NCBI RefSeq assembly: GCF_022429645.1
Contig: NZ_CP092480.1
Span: forward strand, 2,028,501 to 2,092,500
Reading direction: 5' to 3'
DNA: 64,000 bases
Origin: Lutibacter sp. A80
Lineage (GTDB): Bacteria > Bacteroidota > Bacteroidia > Flavobacteriales > Flavobacteriaceae
The translations under genes and the position numbers were made by a program. The notes below the pieces were generated by a model, which was not told where the DNA came from, ran no database searches, and was given only the letters and a program-made list of their open reading frames with translations. The number at the start of each line of letters is the position of its first letter. The first letter of the stretch is position 1. Shown in pieces: positions 1 through 6,965 of this stretch.

Positions 1-112
1 ATAACAAAACAACTATAAAGTTCTTTTATCCGGGTAAATTAACCGGGATAAATCAACATAAATGAAGTATATAGAACGTTGGCTAATATTAACGAAAAAT
101 AAAAATTGAACT

Positions 113-256
113 ATGAGTAAACAACCTACAAGACCTACACAACCGAATAAACCTAGTACCCCAAGACCAGCACCTTCGAGACCATCAAGAATTGATGAGG
201 GAGAACAAAAAGGAATTGGAAGACCACCTAGCAGACCAACTCCACCTAAAAAATAA
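113..256 (+). CDS. Small proline-rich protein, 47 residues
   Basis: An ATG at 113 opens a 47-codon frame closed by TAA at 254-256. The product begins MSKQPTRPTQPNKPSTPRP and is about one quarter proline, with many Arg, Lys, Ser and Thr residues and a basic tail ending PPKK. No signal peptide or membrane segment is visible. It sits inside the inverted GTTGGC boxes and its last 11 bases overlap, tail to tail, the end of the membrane protein gene on the other strand. I do not recognise a family. The strong proline and arginine bias in an AT-rich genome argues for selection on the protein, but such short frames can be spurious. Confidence 0.5.
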   Translation: MSKQPTRPTQPNKPSTPRPAPSRPSRIDEGEQKGIGRPPSRPTPPKK

Positions 257-701
257 ATAGAAAATAAGTCATAATTAGTATGAGACCTACAAACATAAAT
301 CCCATACTTAAATAATTGAATCTATTAGTCCATTTAGAATAAACATCTGATTTTCTATCATAGGTGTCGATTTCATCTTGTTCTTCGTTTGAAATTTTAG
401 AACCAGAGTCAATTTTTGCTTGACACATTAAAAAATCTTGTTCATTTGACTTAAAACCGAACAATTGAGATAAAAAATTAATGATTATCCCGAATAAGAA
501 CATTGCTCCGGATATCCTAATTAAAGAACTAATACACTGATTATTTTCAGAAAGGAATTTCATCGTTTCTAAACATAGGTAAATACCAGCTCCAGAAATA
601 GTAACGATTAATAAATCTATTCTTTGGATGCTATAGAACATTCCTTGCCAAGATAATTTTTGACGTTCTTTTAACTTTTTCATATTCTTATGATTTTTCA
701 T
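246..701 (-). CDS. Hypothetical membrane protein, 151 residues
   Basis: No known family recognised. The protein has a charged N-terminus rich in Lys (about residues 1-20), hydrophobic stretches near 29-45 and 60-80, a soluble acidic middle (about 85-125), and a last hydrophobic stretch at about 130-151. This suggests three or four membrane segments with a cytoplasmic loop between pairs. The start at 701 gives a lysine-rich leader before the first helix. It converges on the 47-residue proline-rich gene with an 11-base overlap, and both lie between matching inverted boxes, so they probably moved together. The function is unknown. Confidence 0.6.
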   Translation of the reverse strand: MKNHKNMKKLKERQKLSWQGMFYSIQRIDLLIVTISGAGIYLCLETMKFLSENNQCISSLIRISGAMFLFGIIINFLSQLFGFKSNEQDFLMCQAKIDSGSKISNEEQDEIDTYDRKSDVYSKWTNRFNYLSMGFMFVGLILIMTYFLFIF

Positions 702-748
702 ACGAATTTATTGATTTAAAATGATTAATTATTGATTTACATTAAAAC

Positions 749-890
749 ATTAGCCAACAATGCATAACCAAAATTGTTGCATTTAGTAAAATAGAATGTT
801 TCTTAATACTAATTTTATTAGTTTTATAAAACGAAAAATTGCAAAAACCAAAACACAACTTTGGTTATTCTAAACCGTTGGCAACAATTT
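749..890. repeat. Imperfect palindromic spacer between two cassette-like modules
   Basis: The spacer starts ATTAGCCAACAATGCATAACC and ends with CAACTTTGGTTATTCTAAACCGTTGG (given here only as landmarks; the arms are at about 749-782 and 856-890). The two arms are imperfect reverse complements (ATAACCAAAATTGTTG against CAACTTTGGTTAT), so a single strand could fold into a long stem. This is the general shape of recombination sites between integron cassettes, but the box sequence differs from attC. Confidence 0.4.
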
Positions 891-926
891 GGAAGTGATT
901 CGTATTTGATGTATATTTACACCAAA
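888..926 (+). promoter_or_regulatory. Candidate parDE promoter with overlapping palindromic operator
   Basis: A TTTG at 888-891 is followed 20 bases later by TATATTTA at 912-919, close to the Bacteroidota -33/-7 pattern. The -7 box lies inside a 22-base near-perfect palindrome at 905-926 with arms TTTGATGTA and TACACCAAA (9 of 11 base pairs match). ParD-type ribbon-helix-helix antitoxins bind such palindromes, so this is a likely autoregulatory operator. Confidence 0.5.
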
Positions 927-936
927 TAATTAAATT

Positions 937-1176
937 ATGTCAAGACAAAGTATATCATTTACAGAACCTAACGACGAATGGCTGAAAGCCCAAGTCAAAG
1001 GAAAAGAATATTCAAGCAAAAGCGAATTAGTAAACGATTTAATTAGACAAGCTAGAAAACAACAAATCGAAATTGATTGGATTCGAACTAAATTGGAAAA
1101 AGCTGAAAATAGCGGTTTTACAAGCGAATCAAAAAATGAAATTTTAGCTCAATCTAAAAATTTATTAAATGGCTAA
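937..1176 (+). CDS. parD: ParD-type antitoxin
   Basis: This 79-residue protein has the ribbon-helix-helix layout of ParD/CopG antitoxins: a short N-terminal beta strand (SRQSISFTEP, residues 2-11), two helices carrying SSKSELVNDLIRQA (about 26-39), and a flexible C-terminal part that would wrap the toxin. It would neutralise the ParE-like toxin encoded next and repress its own promoter through the palindrome just upstream. The gene overlaps the toxin start by 8 bases, the usual arrangement for a coupled toxin-antitoxin pair. The pair lies in a module bracketed by inverted GTTGGCAAC boxes, consistent with horizontal movement. Confidence 0.85.
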   Translation: MSRQSISFTEPNDEWLKAQVKGKEYSSKSELVNDLIRQARKQQIEIDWIRTKLEKAENSGFTSESKNEILAQSKNLLNG

Positions 1177-1465
1177 ATATCGATTAAGTAACGAAGCCAA
1201 AAATGACTTAATCCGAATTCATCACTATGGAGTTAAAAAATTTGGAATGACTCAAGCTGATAAATATTTTGAATCATTCTTTGAATACTTTGACATTATA
1301 TCCCAAAGGCCTTTTTCATTCGAGTCGGTTGATTATATAAAAAAAGACTACAGAAGATGTGTTTGCGGAATAGATAGTATTTACTATAAAATAAATAATA
1401 ACGTTGTTGAAATAATGGCAATTGTCGGAAGACAAAATTTGAACGAAATACTACAATATGTATAA
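1169..1465 (+). CDS. parE: ParE/RelE-superfamily toxin
   Basis: This 98-residue protein begins MAKYRLSNEAKNDLIRIHHY, the usual ParE start of a beta strand followed by an alpha-helical hairpin (about residues 7-50). It continues with the RelE-fold beta sheet, including DYRRCVCGIDSIYYKI (about 60-75) and VVEIMAIVGRQN (about 79-90). ParE toxins poison DNA gyrase, while relatives cleave mRNA; the sequence alone favours ParE because of the partner ParD. Translation is coupled to parD through the 8-base overlap. The frame is intact, so the toxin is probably functional. Confidence 0.85.
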   Translation: MAKYRLSNEAKNDLIRIHHYGVKKFGMTQADKYFESFFEYFDIISQRPFSFESVDYIKKDYRRCVCGIDSIYYKINNNVVEIMAIVGRQNLNEILQYV

Positions 1466-1515
1466 CAAAAACTGTTGCCAACAAAATACTGTGGTAAAAA
1501 ACAAGTAAAAATGTA

Positions 1516-1689
1516 TTAATTTTTCACTAAAACACTTCTATAATTATAATCATAAATTAGTCCTGATTTTGCAATAGCAAAAACCTGTTTCAGTAGCTTA
1601 TTACATACTGCTACTAATACTATTTTTTTTACTTCCTTTATACGAAATCTGTGTAAAAAAGACAGGGGATTTTCAATGTTGAACGATAT
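1516..1689 (-). pseudogene. Transposase C-terminal remnant, probably IS110/IS116 family
   Basis: Reading the minus strand, a 57-residue open stretch ends in TAA at 1516-1518. It contains KKIVLVAVCNKLLKQVFAIA followed by KSGLIYD, which I recognise as the C-terminal tail of IS110-type transposases. An in-frame TAG at about 1690-1692 precedes it, and related residues continue in another frame further upstream, so this is a frameshifted, truncated remnant. The family assignment comes from memory of the motif and needs a search. Confidence 0.55.
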
Positions 1690-1800
1690 CTATAGTCTCT
1701 GCGTATATAATAACCTTAATCCTCTCTTTTGTGCTTTCTTATTTATATGTTTAAATTTAGTGTTTTTATTAAAATGCTAACTCAAGCAGTATAAAATTAA

Positions 1801-1854
1801 TTGCTAGGCTCTAGCCTACTTACGAAAGTCCTCTCTGACTTTCTTTGTCCGTAA
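1801..1854. repeat. Tandem hairpins beside the transposase remnant
   Basis: TAGGCT/AGCCTA (1805-1818) forms one perfect hairpin. TTACGAAAGTC with GACTTTC and CGTAA (1820-1854) forms a second, nested one. They may be the end of the decayed insertion element or a terminator. The rest of the interval from 1690 to 1924 shows nothing else. Confidence 0.35.
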
Positions 1855-1924
1855 TTATTTACTAAATTAGTTGCTTAAACCACGCAACAAATCATATTCA
1901 ACAACCTTGTACATAATTTGACAG

Positions 1925-2434
1925 ATGAAACTAATTGAACACAGAAGAATAATAAATAAGAATCCTCAAGCTTACGAAACGGATTTAGAATCTGAAAGAT
2001 TAGTTAAATCTATCATTAATCATATTCGAAGTGATTTTTCAAATGTTAGGTTCGACCAACAGAAAAGAGAAATTTTAAGAGAAATAGTAATTCTACTTTT
2101 TGAAGCTCAAGAATACAGACCATTTTTTCACGTGGAAGGGACTGAATTACCTCTTTGTTGGAATAGACCTTCAGATTGGAATATAGATTACATAAAATAT
2201 GAATGGGGCCATTTACTTTCACAGAACCAAATGCCTGAAAAAAGTAGTTCAATTGAAAATATTGGACTTTATTCAGCAAGATGTAATCAACATATTCAGA
2301 GTAGTATGAATATTCAAGAATTAATGGTTTACGGAGGACTTTTAGCTCAAAGAATATCAAACGTTTTAACGAATAGGAGAATTTTATTTGAATCTTACAA
2401 ATGGAAAAACTTAATTTCTAAACTAAAAAGTTAA
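1925..2434 (+). CDS. Hypothetical protein, 169 residues
   Basis: No family recognised. The product is soluble, with no signal peptide or membrane span. A basic N-terminus (residues 1-15) precedes a predicted helix containing SERLVKSIINHI. The middle has a distinctive aromatic block, PLCWNRPSDWNIDYIKYEWGHL (described here by its ends: P76 to about L97), then ARCNQHIQSSM. The single Cys and His residues of the C-terminal part do not form a clear zinc motif. It stands alone between the transposase remnant and the fucosidase gene, an area with signs of transfer, so it may be an accessory gene. Confidence 0.6.
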   Translation: MKLIEHRRIINKNPQAYETDLESERLVKSIINHIRSDFSNVRFDQQKREILREIVILLFEAQEYRPFFHVEGTELPLCWNRPSDWNIDYIKYEWGHLLSQNQMPEKSSSIENIGLYSARCNQHIQSSMNIQELMVYGGLLAQRISNVLTNRRILFESYKWKNLISKLKS

Positions 2435-2561
2435 GAATATTTAAGTAAATTGTTGTCATTTAAATATATTTATAGATTCTCTATTATATGATTATTTCTT
2501 ACTTTAGCCTTGTTTACGTAATACCGTTTTTACAACAGTAAAATATAAAATCAGATAATTA

Positions 2562-4217
2562 ATGATCCCGTTTTCAAAAAAAACCAATTACTATAGTTCT
2601 TTACTTTCTTTAGTTGTGCTTATTATTATGCTAACTCCTAAAACTATTTGCACACAAGAATCAAACGAATCTTATCATAAACGCATGCAATGGTGGGATG
2701 AAGGGCGTTTAGGAATGTTTCTGCATTGGGGTGTTTATTCCACATTTGGAGGTGAATACAACGGAATGGATTATGGTAAGGAAATTGGGCAATCAAGTGC
2801 CGAATGGATTTACCTTGCTTCAAATATGCCACAAACAGCGTATCAAAATGCTGCTTTAAACTGGAATCCTAATAAATATAATCCAGAAGAATGGGTTAAA
2901 ATGGCTAAAGATGCTGGTATGACGTATATGGTGCTTACTTCGAAACATCATGATGGTTATGCTCTTTTTAATACAGAAACTACTGATTGGAATAGTGTAG
3001 AAACGTCTGCAATAAATCGCGATTTGATAAAAGATTTTGTTTTAGCCTGTAATAAATATGATATGAAAGTAGGTTTTTATTACTCGCATGAAAAGGATTG
3101 GATAAATCATGTGCGACAAAATGTAGATCTTAATCCTATTTCTGAAAAATATAAAAATTTTGTAAAACAGCAGATTACTGAATTATTTACAAATTATGGA
3201 AAAATTGATTTAATATGGTTCGATATGCCTGTTCAAAAGCACCGTGAATTTAATAAAATGTGTGCAGATTTGGTGAGAAAACTTCAGCCCGAATGTATTA
3301 TAAATGGTCGTATAGGCAGCGGATTAGGAGATTATAAAAATATTGGAGACCGTGCTATTGTAAATCCTGGTATGGCTGGTTATATGGAATCAATCATGAC
3401 CATGCGCTTGAATTGGGGCTATGATAAAAATGATGATTATTGGAAATCTTCTGATGAGTTAATAAAAATGGTAAGTAAAAGCGCTTGTCGTGGATCAAAC
3501 TTTTTATTGAATATTGGTCCTACACCTGAAGGTACTTTCCCTTTACAAGACCAAGTAAGATTAGACAATTTAGGAAAATGGATGAAATTAAATGCCGAAG
3601 CTATTTACAAAACAAAAGGCAGTCCTTTTTCAAAAGAACATAAATGGGGATCTTTATCACAAAGCAAAAAAAACAACATTATCTACCTTCATTTATGGAA
3701 CTGGTCAGGCGGCAACATAACAGTTAATGGTCTACTGTCTAATGTAGAAAGTGCATCATTTTTAGATACTCATAAAAATTTGACTTTTACTCAGCATAAA
3801 AATTCTTCAGAATTAATAGTTGAATTACCAAAAATAAACAGCAGCGAGAATCTAAGAATTGTTAAACTAGTAGTGGATAAAAAAACTTTCGATATTACAA
3901 AAGGTCCAGACTTTGTAGCTCCAAAAGTTAAACATAAAGAACATTTAAAACTAACTGGTACTATACATAAAATCAATGGTATTAATTTTACAATTACTGG
4001 AAGACTAGTTACTCGAGACAAAATAGGTAAGGAAATCTATAAAGATGAAATAACTACTCAATTTACACTAAACGATCAAGTACGTTTTAGAATCAATACA
4101 GATGGAGACATTCGTGAAGTACAAAGTCTTAATCTAAACGAGGGTTCAAAATATCATATAGTGTACAGTTCCGATAAAAACAATCCAGAAGTAAAAATCG
4201 TTACTGAATTGAAATAA
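2562..4217 (+). CDS. GH29 alpha-L-fucosidase
   Basis: This 551-residue exported enzyme should remove alpha-linked L-fucose from algal or host glycans. After an N-terminal hydrophobic segment (about 12-28, cleavage near 31) it has the GH29 barrel. WWDEGRLGMFLHWGVYS (44-60) and SKHHDGYALFNT (127-138) are family hallmarks. In GKIDLIWFDMP (213-223) D221 is the expected nucleophile, in the usual W-x-D setting. A small beta-sandwich follows (about 345-450), then an extra C-terminal beta-rich domain (about 460-551) that most GH29 enzymes lack and that I cannot name. The gene stands alone without SusCD or other glycosidases. A fucosidase suits a genome built for brown-algal polymers, but direct partnership with the alginate locus is only an inference. 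Confidence 0.9.
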   Translation: MIPFSKKTNYYSSLLSLVVLIIMLTPKTICTQESNESYHKRMQWWDEGRLGMFLHWGVYSTFGGEYNGMDYGKEIGQSSAEWIYLASNMPQTAYQNAALNWNPNKYNPEEWVKMAKDAGMTYMVLTSKHHDGYALFNTETTDWNSVETSAINRDLIKDFVLACNKYDMKVGFYYSHEKDWINHVRQNVDLNPISEKYKNFVKQQITELFTNYGKIDLIWFDMPVQKHREFNKMCADLVRKLQPECIINGRIGSGLGDYKNIGDRAIVNPGMAGYMESIMTMRLNWGYDKNDDYWKSSDELIKMVSKSACRGSNFLLNIGPTPEGTFPLQDQVRLDNLGKWMKLNAEAIYKTKGSPFSKEHKWGSLSQSKKNNIIYLHLWNWSGGNITVNGLLSNVESASFLDTHKNLTFTQHKNSSELIVELPKINSSENLRIVKLVVDKKTFDITKGPDFVAPKVKHKEHLKLTGTIHKINGINFTITGRLVTRDKIGKEIYKDEITTQFTLNDQVRFRINTDGDIREVQSLNLNEGSKYHIVYSSDKNNPEVKIVTELK

Positions 4218-4329
4218 ACGAAAATTAACAATTATAAAAAACAACAAAATACCAATACACGTTATACCTAAGCCAAAACTACAAGTGAACATAAATCTTT
4301 TATATTTACTTAGAATTGTAACAGTTTAA

Positions 4330-4337
4330 TAGGTTTG
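4330..4337 (+). promoter_or_regulatory. Possible -7 promoter element (TAGGTTTG)
   Basis: TAGGTTTG matches the Bacteroidota TAnnTTTG box about 70 bases before the next start codon. No good -33 box is seen at the ideal spacing. Confidence 0.3.
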
Positions 4338-4406
4338 TAATTAAAAGTTCCGGTCTCCGCATTCCATCAACGTTAAGTTCCCTATACTAAAAATAAAACA
4401 GGAAAT

Positions 4407-4835
4407 ATGAAGAAAATAGCGTCATATACTATTTTAGATGATATAAATATTGTCACTGAATATTATAATGGCGGTATTACTATTGAAGACATTATAGAGC
4501 TTAAAAAAAGATTGTTTTCTGAAAAACTATACAATCCTAAAATACAAATAATAATGGATTTTAGAACTGCTAATTTACTTATAAAAGAGCCTGAATTAAT
4601 TTTATATACTGAATTTGCAAAAAACAAATTAAATGCTATTAGCGAAAGAAAAGTTGCGTTTTTAACCAATACACCAAATGAAGTTGTTATTGGTACTTTA
4701 TTTGAGTTTGTAAAAAAAAATTTACCAATGACTACCGATGTTTTTTCAACCCTTAAAGCTGCAGCCTTATGGTTAAATTTAAGTTATGAAGAAATGGTAA
4801 AAGTTGAAAATACTTTTAATGAATTTTTAAAATAA
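4407..4835 (+). CDS. STAS/SpoIIAA-like protein, 142 residues
   Basis: This small cytoplasmic protein has the alternating strand-helix pattern of SpoIIAA/STAS-like proteins common in Flavobacteriaceae. It has strand INIVTEYYNG (about 13-22), helix TIEDIIELKKRLFSE (25-39), strand KIQIIMDFRTAN (45-56), helix, strand KVAFLTN (about 80-86), then a helix-rich end with KAAALWLNLSYEE. There is no signal peptide. STAS-like proteins usually serve in protein interaction or lipid binding, but no partner is encoded nearby. The family link is by fold pattern only, with moderate certainty. Confidence 0.6.
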   Translation: MKKIASYTILDDINIVTEYYNGGITIEDIIELKKRLFSEKLYNPKIQIIMDFRTANLLIKEPELILYTEFAKNKLNAISERKVAFLTNTPNEVVIGTLFEFVKKNLPMTTDVFSTLKAAALWLNLSYEEMVKVENTFNEFLK

Positions 4836-4927
4836 AAACTTGAAATTAAAATAACAACGCTTAATTTTTTCAGTTGAATTAACCAGCAACTACACACATA
4901 AATTAAACTTTATAAAACACTTTAAAC

Positions 4928-4960
4928 CAAAAAAAAGACCGTTTAAAAAAACGATCTTTA
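4928..4960 (-). terminator. Terminator after the cold-shock gene
   Basis: On the minus strand AAAGATCGTTT pairs with AAACGGTCTTT and is followed by a run of T. One pair is a G-U wobble only in the minus-strand RNA, which fixes the orientation. Confidence 0.65.
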
Positions 4961-5007
4961 ATATTTACATAATGTATATTTTTATATAACATACATTATT
5001 TAGGTAA

Positions 5008-5202
5008 TTAAGCTATAACTTCAACGTTAATAGCGTTTAAACCTTTTCTTCCTTCTTGAGTGTTAAACTGAACTTTGTCATCTTCTCTAATTTCATCTGT
5101 TAAACCAGAGTTATGTACAAAAATGTCTTCACCAGTTTCTGATGATTTAATAAATCCAAATCCTTTTGTGTTGTCGAAAAATTTTACTGTGCCTTCTTGC
5201 AT
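5008..5202 (-). CDS. cspA: Cold-shock protein, CspA family
   Basis: This 64-residue single-domain cold-shock protein binds single-stranded RNA and DNA and melts RNA structure. It starts MQEGTVKFFDNTKGFGFI, giving RNP1 as KGFGFI (13-18) and RNP2 as DIFVH (26-30), both intact. The length is normal for the family. A good minus-strand terminator lies directly downstream, and a TACATTTG promoter box about 230 bases upstream implies a long, AT-rich 5' leader like those that control translation of cold-shock genes elsewhere. The gene is transcribed alone. Confidence 0.95.
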   Translation of the reverse strand: MQEGTVKFFDNTKGFGFIKSSETGEDIFVHNSGLTDEIREDDKVQFNTQEGRKGLNAINVEVIA

Positions 5203-5430
5203 CTTTACTTAATTTTAAATTATAATTATTTTTTCACAATAAAGAATATCCTAATTAAGATAAGCATAATAAAATATTATTAATGAAAATGTATAAACAA
5301 ATCCTTATAATTTAATGCGCTATTGAAAAAAGTAATCGTAAATATAAAATTGGAAAGAAGAGAAAAACTCGTAAAAACTAATTGTACTATATACTACCTT
5401 AAAACTCTATAGGTATCTTTTATTGTTTTG

Positions 5431-5438
5431 CAAATGTA
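5431..5438 (-). promoter_or_regulatory. Candidate cspA promoter (-7 box TACATTTG)
   Basis: On the minus strand TACATTTG exactly fits TAnnTTTG. Transcription from here would give a leader of roughly 220 bases before the start codon. The -33 region is not distinctive. Confidence 0.45.
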
Positions 5439-5515
5439 CCATATTTATTTAACACTTCCTAAATTAATTAAAATTAAAGTTATTTTTCATCAATTTCAAT
5501 TTAATTATTAAATAG

Positions 5516-5551
5516 TTTGTTAACGCCTCGTAAAATTTATACTTACATTTG
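5516..5551 (+). promoter_or_regulatory. Candidate promoter of the BASS transporter gene
   Basis: TTTG at 5516-5519 and TACATTTG at 5544-5551 fit the Bacteroidota -33 and -7 elements, although the 24-base spacing is a little long. The start codon follows at 5575. The rest of the 372-base interval is AT-rich leader and shows no gene. Confidence 0.45.
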
Positions 5552-5574
5552 AAATAAAAATAAAGAAACCTTTT

Positions 5575-6546
5575 ATGAAAGTAAAAATCGACAGATTTGT
5601 ACTTGCTATTATAGTAGTAATTTGCCTAGCTTATATTTTTCCACAATGGGGAATTCCAGAAAGTAAAATTCCTATCGACACAATTAGTTCCGTTGGAATT
5701 TCACTTATTTTCTTTTTCTATGGACTAAAATTAAGTCCTACAAAATTAAAACAAGGTCTTAAAAACTGGAAATTACATATTTTAATACAAGCATCTACCT
5801 TTTTGTTATTTCCTTTATTAGTGTTACTATTTCAACCATTTATTCAAAATGAAGAACAAAAAATTATATGGTTGGCATTTTTTTTCTTGGCTGCACTTCC
5901 TTCAACCGTATCTTCATCTGTAGTTATGGTTTCAATAGCAAAAGGTAATATTCCAGCTGCAATTTTTAATGCTAGTATTTCTGGAATTATAGGTGTAGCT
6001 CTTACGCCTTTATGGATGGGATTATTTGTTCAAAATACGCAAACAGATTTTAATTTTATAGATATTTACATAAAGCTTATTGTACAAATAATACTTCCAG
6101 TAGTTTTTGGATTGCTTTTACAACGTTTCTTCGGAAAATATGCCCAAAAATATACCAAGCAATTAACGTTGTTCGATAAATCAGTAATACTATTAATTAT
6201 TTACAAAAGTTTTGCAAACTCATTTAATGATAATATTTTTAGCACTGTATCTATATTAGATTTATTGTTACTTTTTATTACCGTTTTAGCTTTGTTTGCT
6301 ATGCTATTTTATTTAACAAGTTTTTTAGCAAAAAAGATGAAATTCAATATTGAAGATCAAATTACCGCTCAATTTTGTGGGACTAAAAAATCCTTGGTAC
6401 ACGGAACCGTATTTTCTAAAATAATATTTGGACATATGTCTTCAATCGGTATTATTTTATTACCTCTAATGTTATACCATGCCATACAATTACTAATAAT
6501 TAGCATTGTTGCTTCAAAAATGGGACTTAAAAATAGAACAGCATAA
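5575..6546 (+). CDS. BASS-family (bile acid:sodium symporter-like) transporter
   Basis: This 323-residue inner-membrane protein has about ten hydrophobic segments and the SBF-like pattern of the YfeH/RCH1 branch. LPSTVSSSVVMVSIAKGNIPAAIFNAS (about residues 108-134, given by its ends) matches the conserved first crossover region. ITAQFCGTKKSLVHGTVFSK (about 265-284) matches the second, symmetric one. Such proteins move organic anions, usually with sodium, and some relatives affect calcium balance; the substrate here cannot be read from the sequence. The gene has its own likely promoter and no operon partners. Confidence 0.85.
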   Translation: MKVKIDRFVLAIIVVICLAYIFPQWGIPESKIPIDTISSVGISLIFFFYGLKLSPTKLKQGLKNWKLHILIQASTFLLFPLLVLLFQPFIQNEEQKIIWLAFFFLAALPSTVSSSVVMVSIAKGNIPAAIFNASISGIIGVALTPLWMGLFVQNTQTDFNFIDIYIKLIVQIILPVVFGLLLQRFFGKYAQKYTKQLTLFDKSVILLIIYKSFANSFNDNIFSTVSILDLLLLFITVLALFAMLFYLTSFLAKKMKFNIEDQITAQFCGTKKSLVHGTVFSKIIFGHMSSIGIILLPLMLYHAIQLLIISIVASKMGLKNRTA

Positions 6547-6555
6547 ACCAATTAA

Positions 6556-6582
6556 TATTTAGTAAATTTTCTAAACTAAATA
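6556..6582 (+). terminator. Weak AT-only hairpin after the BASS gene
   Basis: TATTTAGT and ACTAAATA form a perfect 8-bp stem just past the stop codon. The pairing is AT-rich and there is no clear T tract, so termination is uncertain. Confidence 0.3.
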
Positions 6583-6772
6583 AAGATTAAAAAAGCGGCC
6601 TAAATTATACATAAAAAAGATTTAATAGTCTCAATATTATTAAATAGTTAATTATTATATTATCAGCCTTTTAGACACAACAAATGTGCTTATATTTTTT
6701 GTTAATAAAATTTTCTTCATTATATTTATTGCTTCAAAAACCGAAATATGAACCAATATCTATTTTTTTTAA

Positions 6773-6934
6773 ATGAAAGCCCACAAAAACATTAAAGAAA
6801 ATTCACATTCTTGCATTAAAGAATTTGCATTAAAAAATTATAAAACTTACGTAACACATTTTAAAAGCAGAAATTTACAACCACCAATGCCATTTCAAGA
6901 TTTCTTGAAAAATTATACTTCTCAAGAAAACTAA
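6773..6934 (+). CDS. Small hypothetical protein, 53 residues
   Basis: ATG at 6773 opens a 53-codon frame ending in TAA at 6932-6934. The product begins MKAHKNIKENSHSCIKEFAL and ends QDFLKNYTSQEN. It is basic and soluble, with Pro-Pro-Met-Pro near residue 37-40 and no membrane segment. It fills the otherwise empty interval between the BASS and ABC transporter genes and converges on the latter. I do not recognise it. The even amino-acid composition makes it more credible than a chance frame, but it is short. Confidence 0.4.
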   Translation: MKAHKNIKENSHSCIKEFALKNYKTYVTHFKSRNLQPPMPFQDFLKNYTSQEN

Positions 6935-6951
6935 TTTTTTAGTTTTTTCTT
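6924..6951. terminator. Possible shared terminator between convergent genes
   Basis: AAGAAAACTAA and TTAGTTTTTTCTT can pair with a two-base bulge between the converging 53-residue and ABC exporter genes. It is AT-rich and therefore weak. Confidence 0.35.
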
Positions 6952-6965
6952 AATCTCACTTAAAC

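Larger units (their letters stand above)
75..760. repeat. Inverted GTTGGC boxes around a small two-gene module
   Basis: The sequence GTTGGCTAAT at 79-88 and its exact complement ATTAGCCAAC near 749-758 bracket the 47-residue and 151-residue genes. The layout resembles a gene cassette. The boxes do not fit the classical integron core consensus, so the mechanism is unknown. Confidence 0.4.
871..1483. repeat. Inverted GTTGGCAAC boxes around the parDE module
   Basis: GTTGGCAACA near 877-886 and TGTTGCCAAC near 1473-1482 are reverse complements and bracket exactly the toxin-antitoxin pair with its promoter. This is the second module with this layout in the first 1.5 kb. Confidence 0.4.

Noticed and set aside
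75-1483. Classical integron cassette array with attC sites
   Set aside because: The boxes read GTTGGCT and GTTGGCA, not the GTTRRRY consensus, and no integrase gene is in the window. Kept only as a cassette-like structure.
1296-1484. Open frame antisense to parE
   Set aside because: It is a shadow of the toxin gene, with low-complexity composition and no family signal.
2046-2360. 104-codon minus-strand frame inside the 169-residue gene
   Set aside because: It lies fully inside another frame and its composition reads like an antisense translation.
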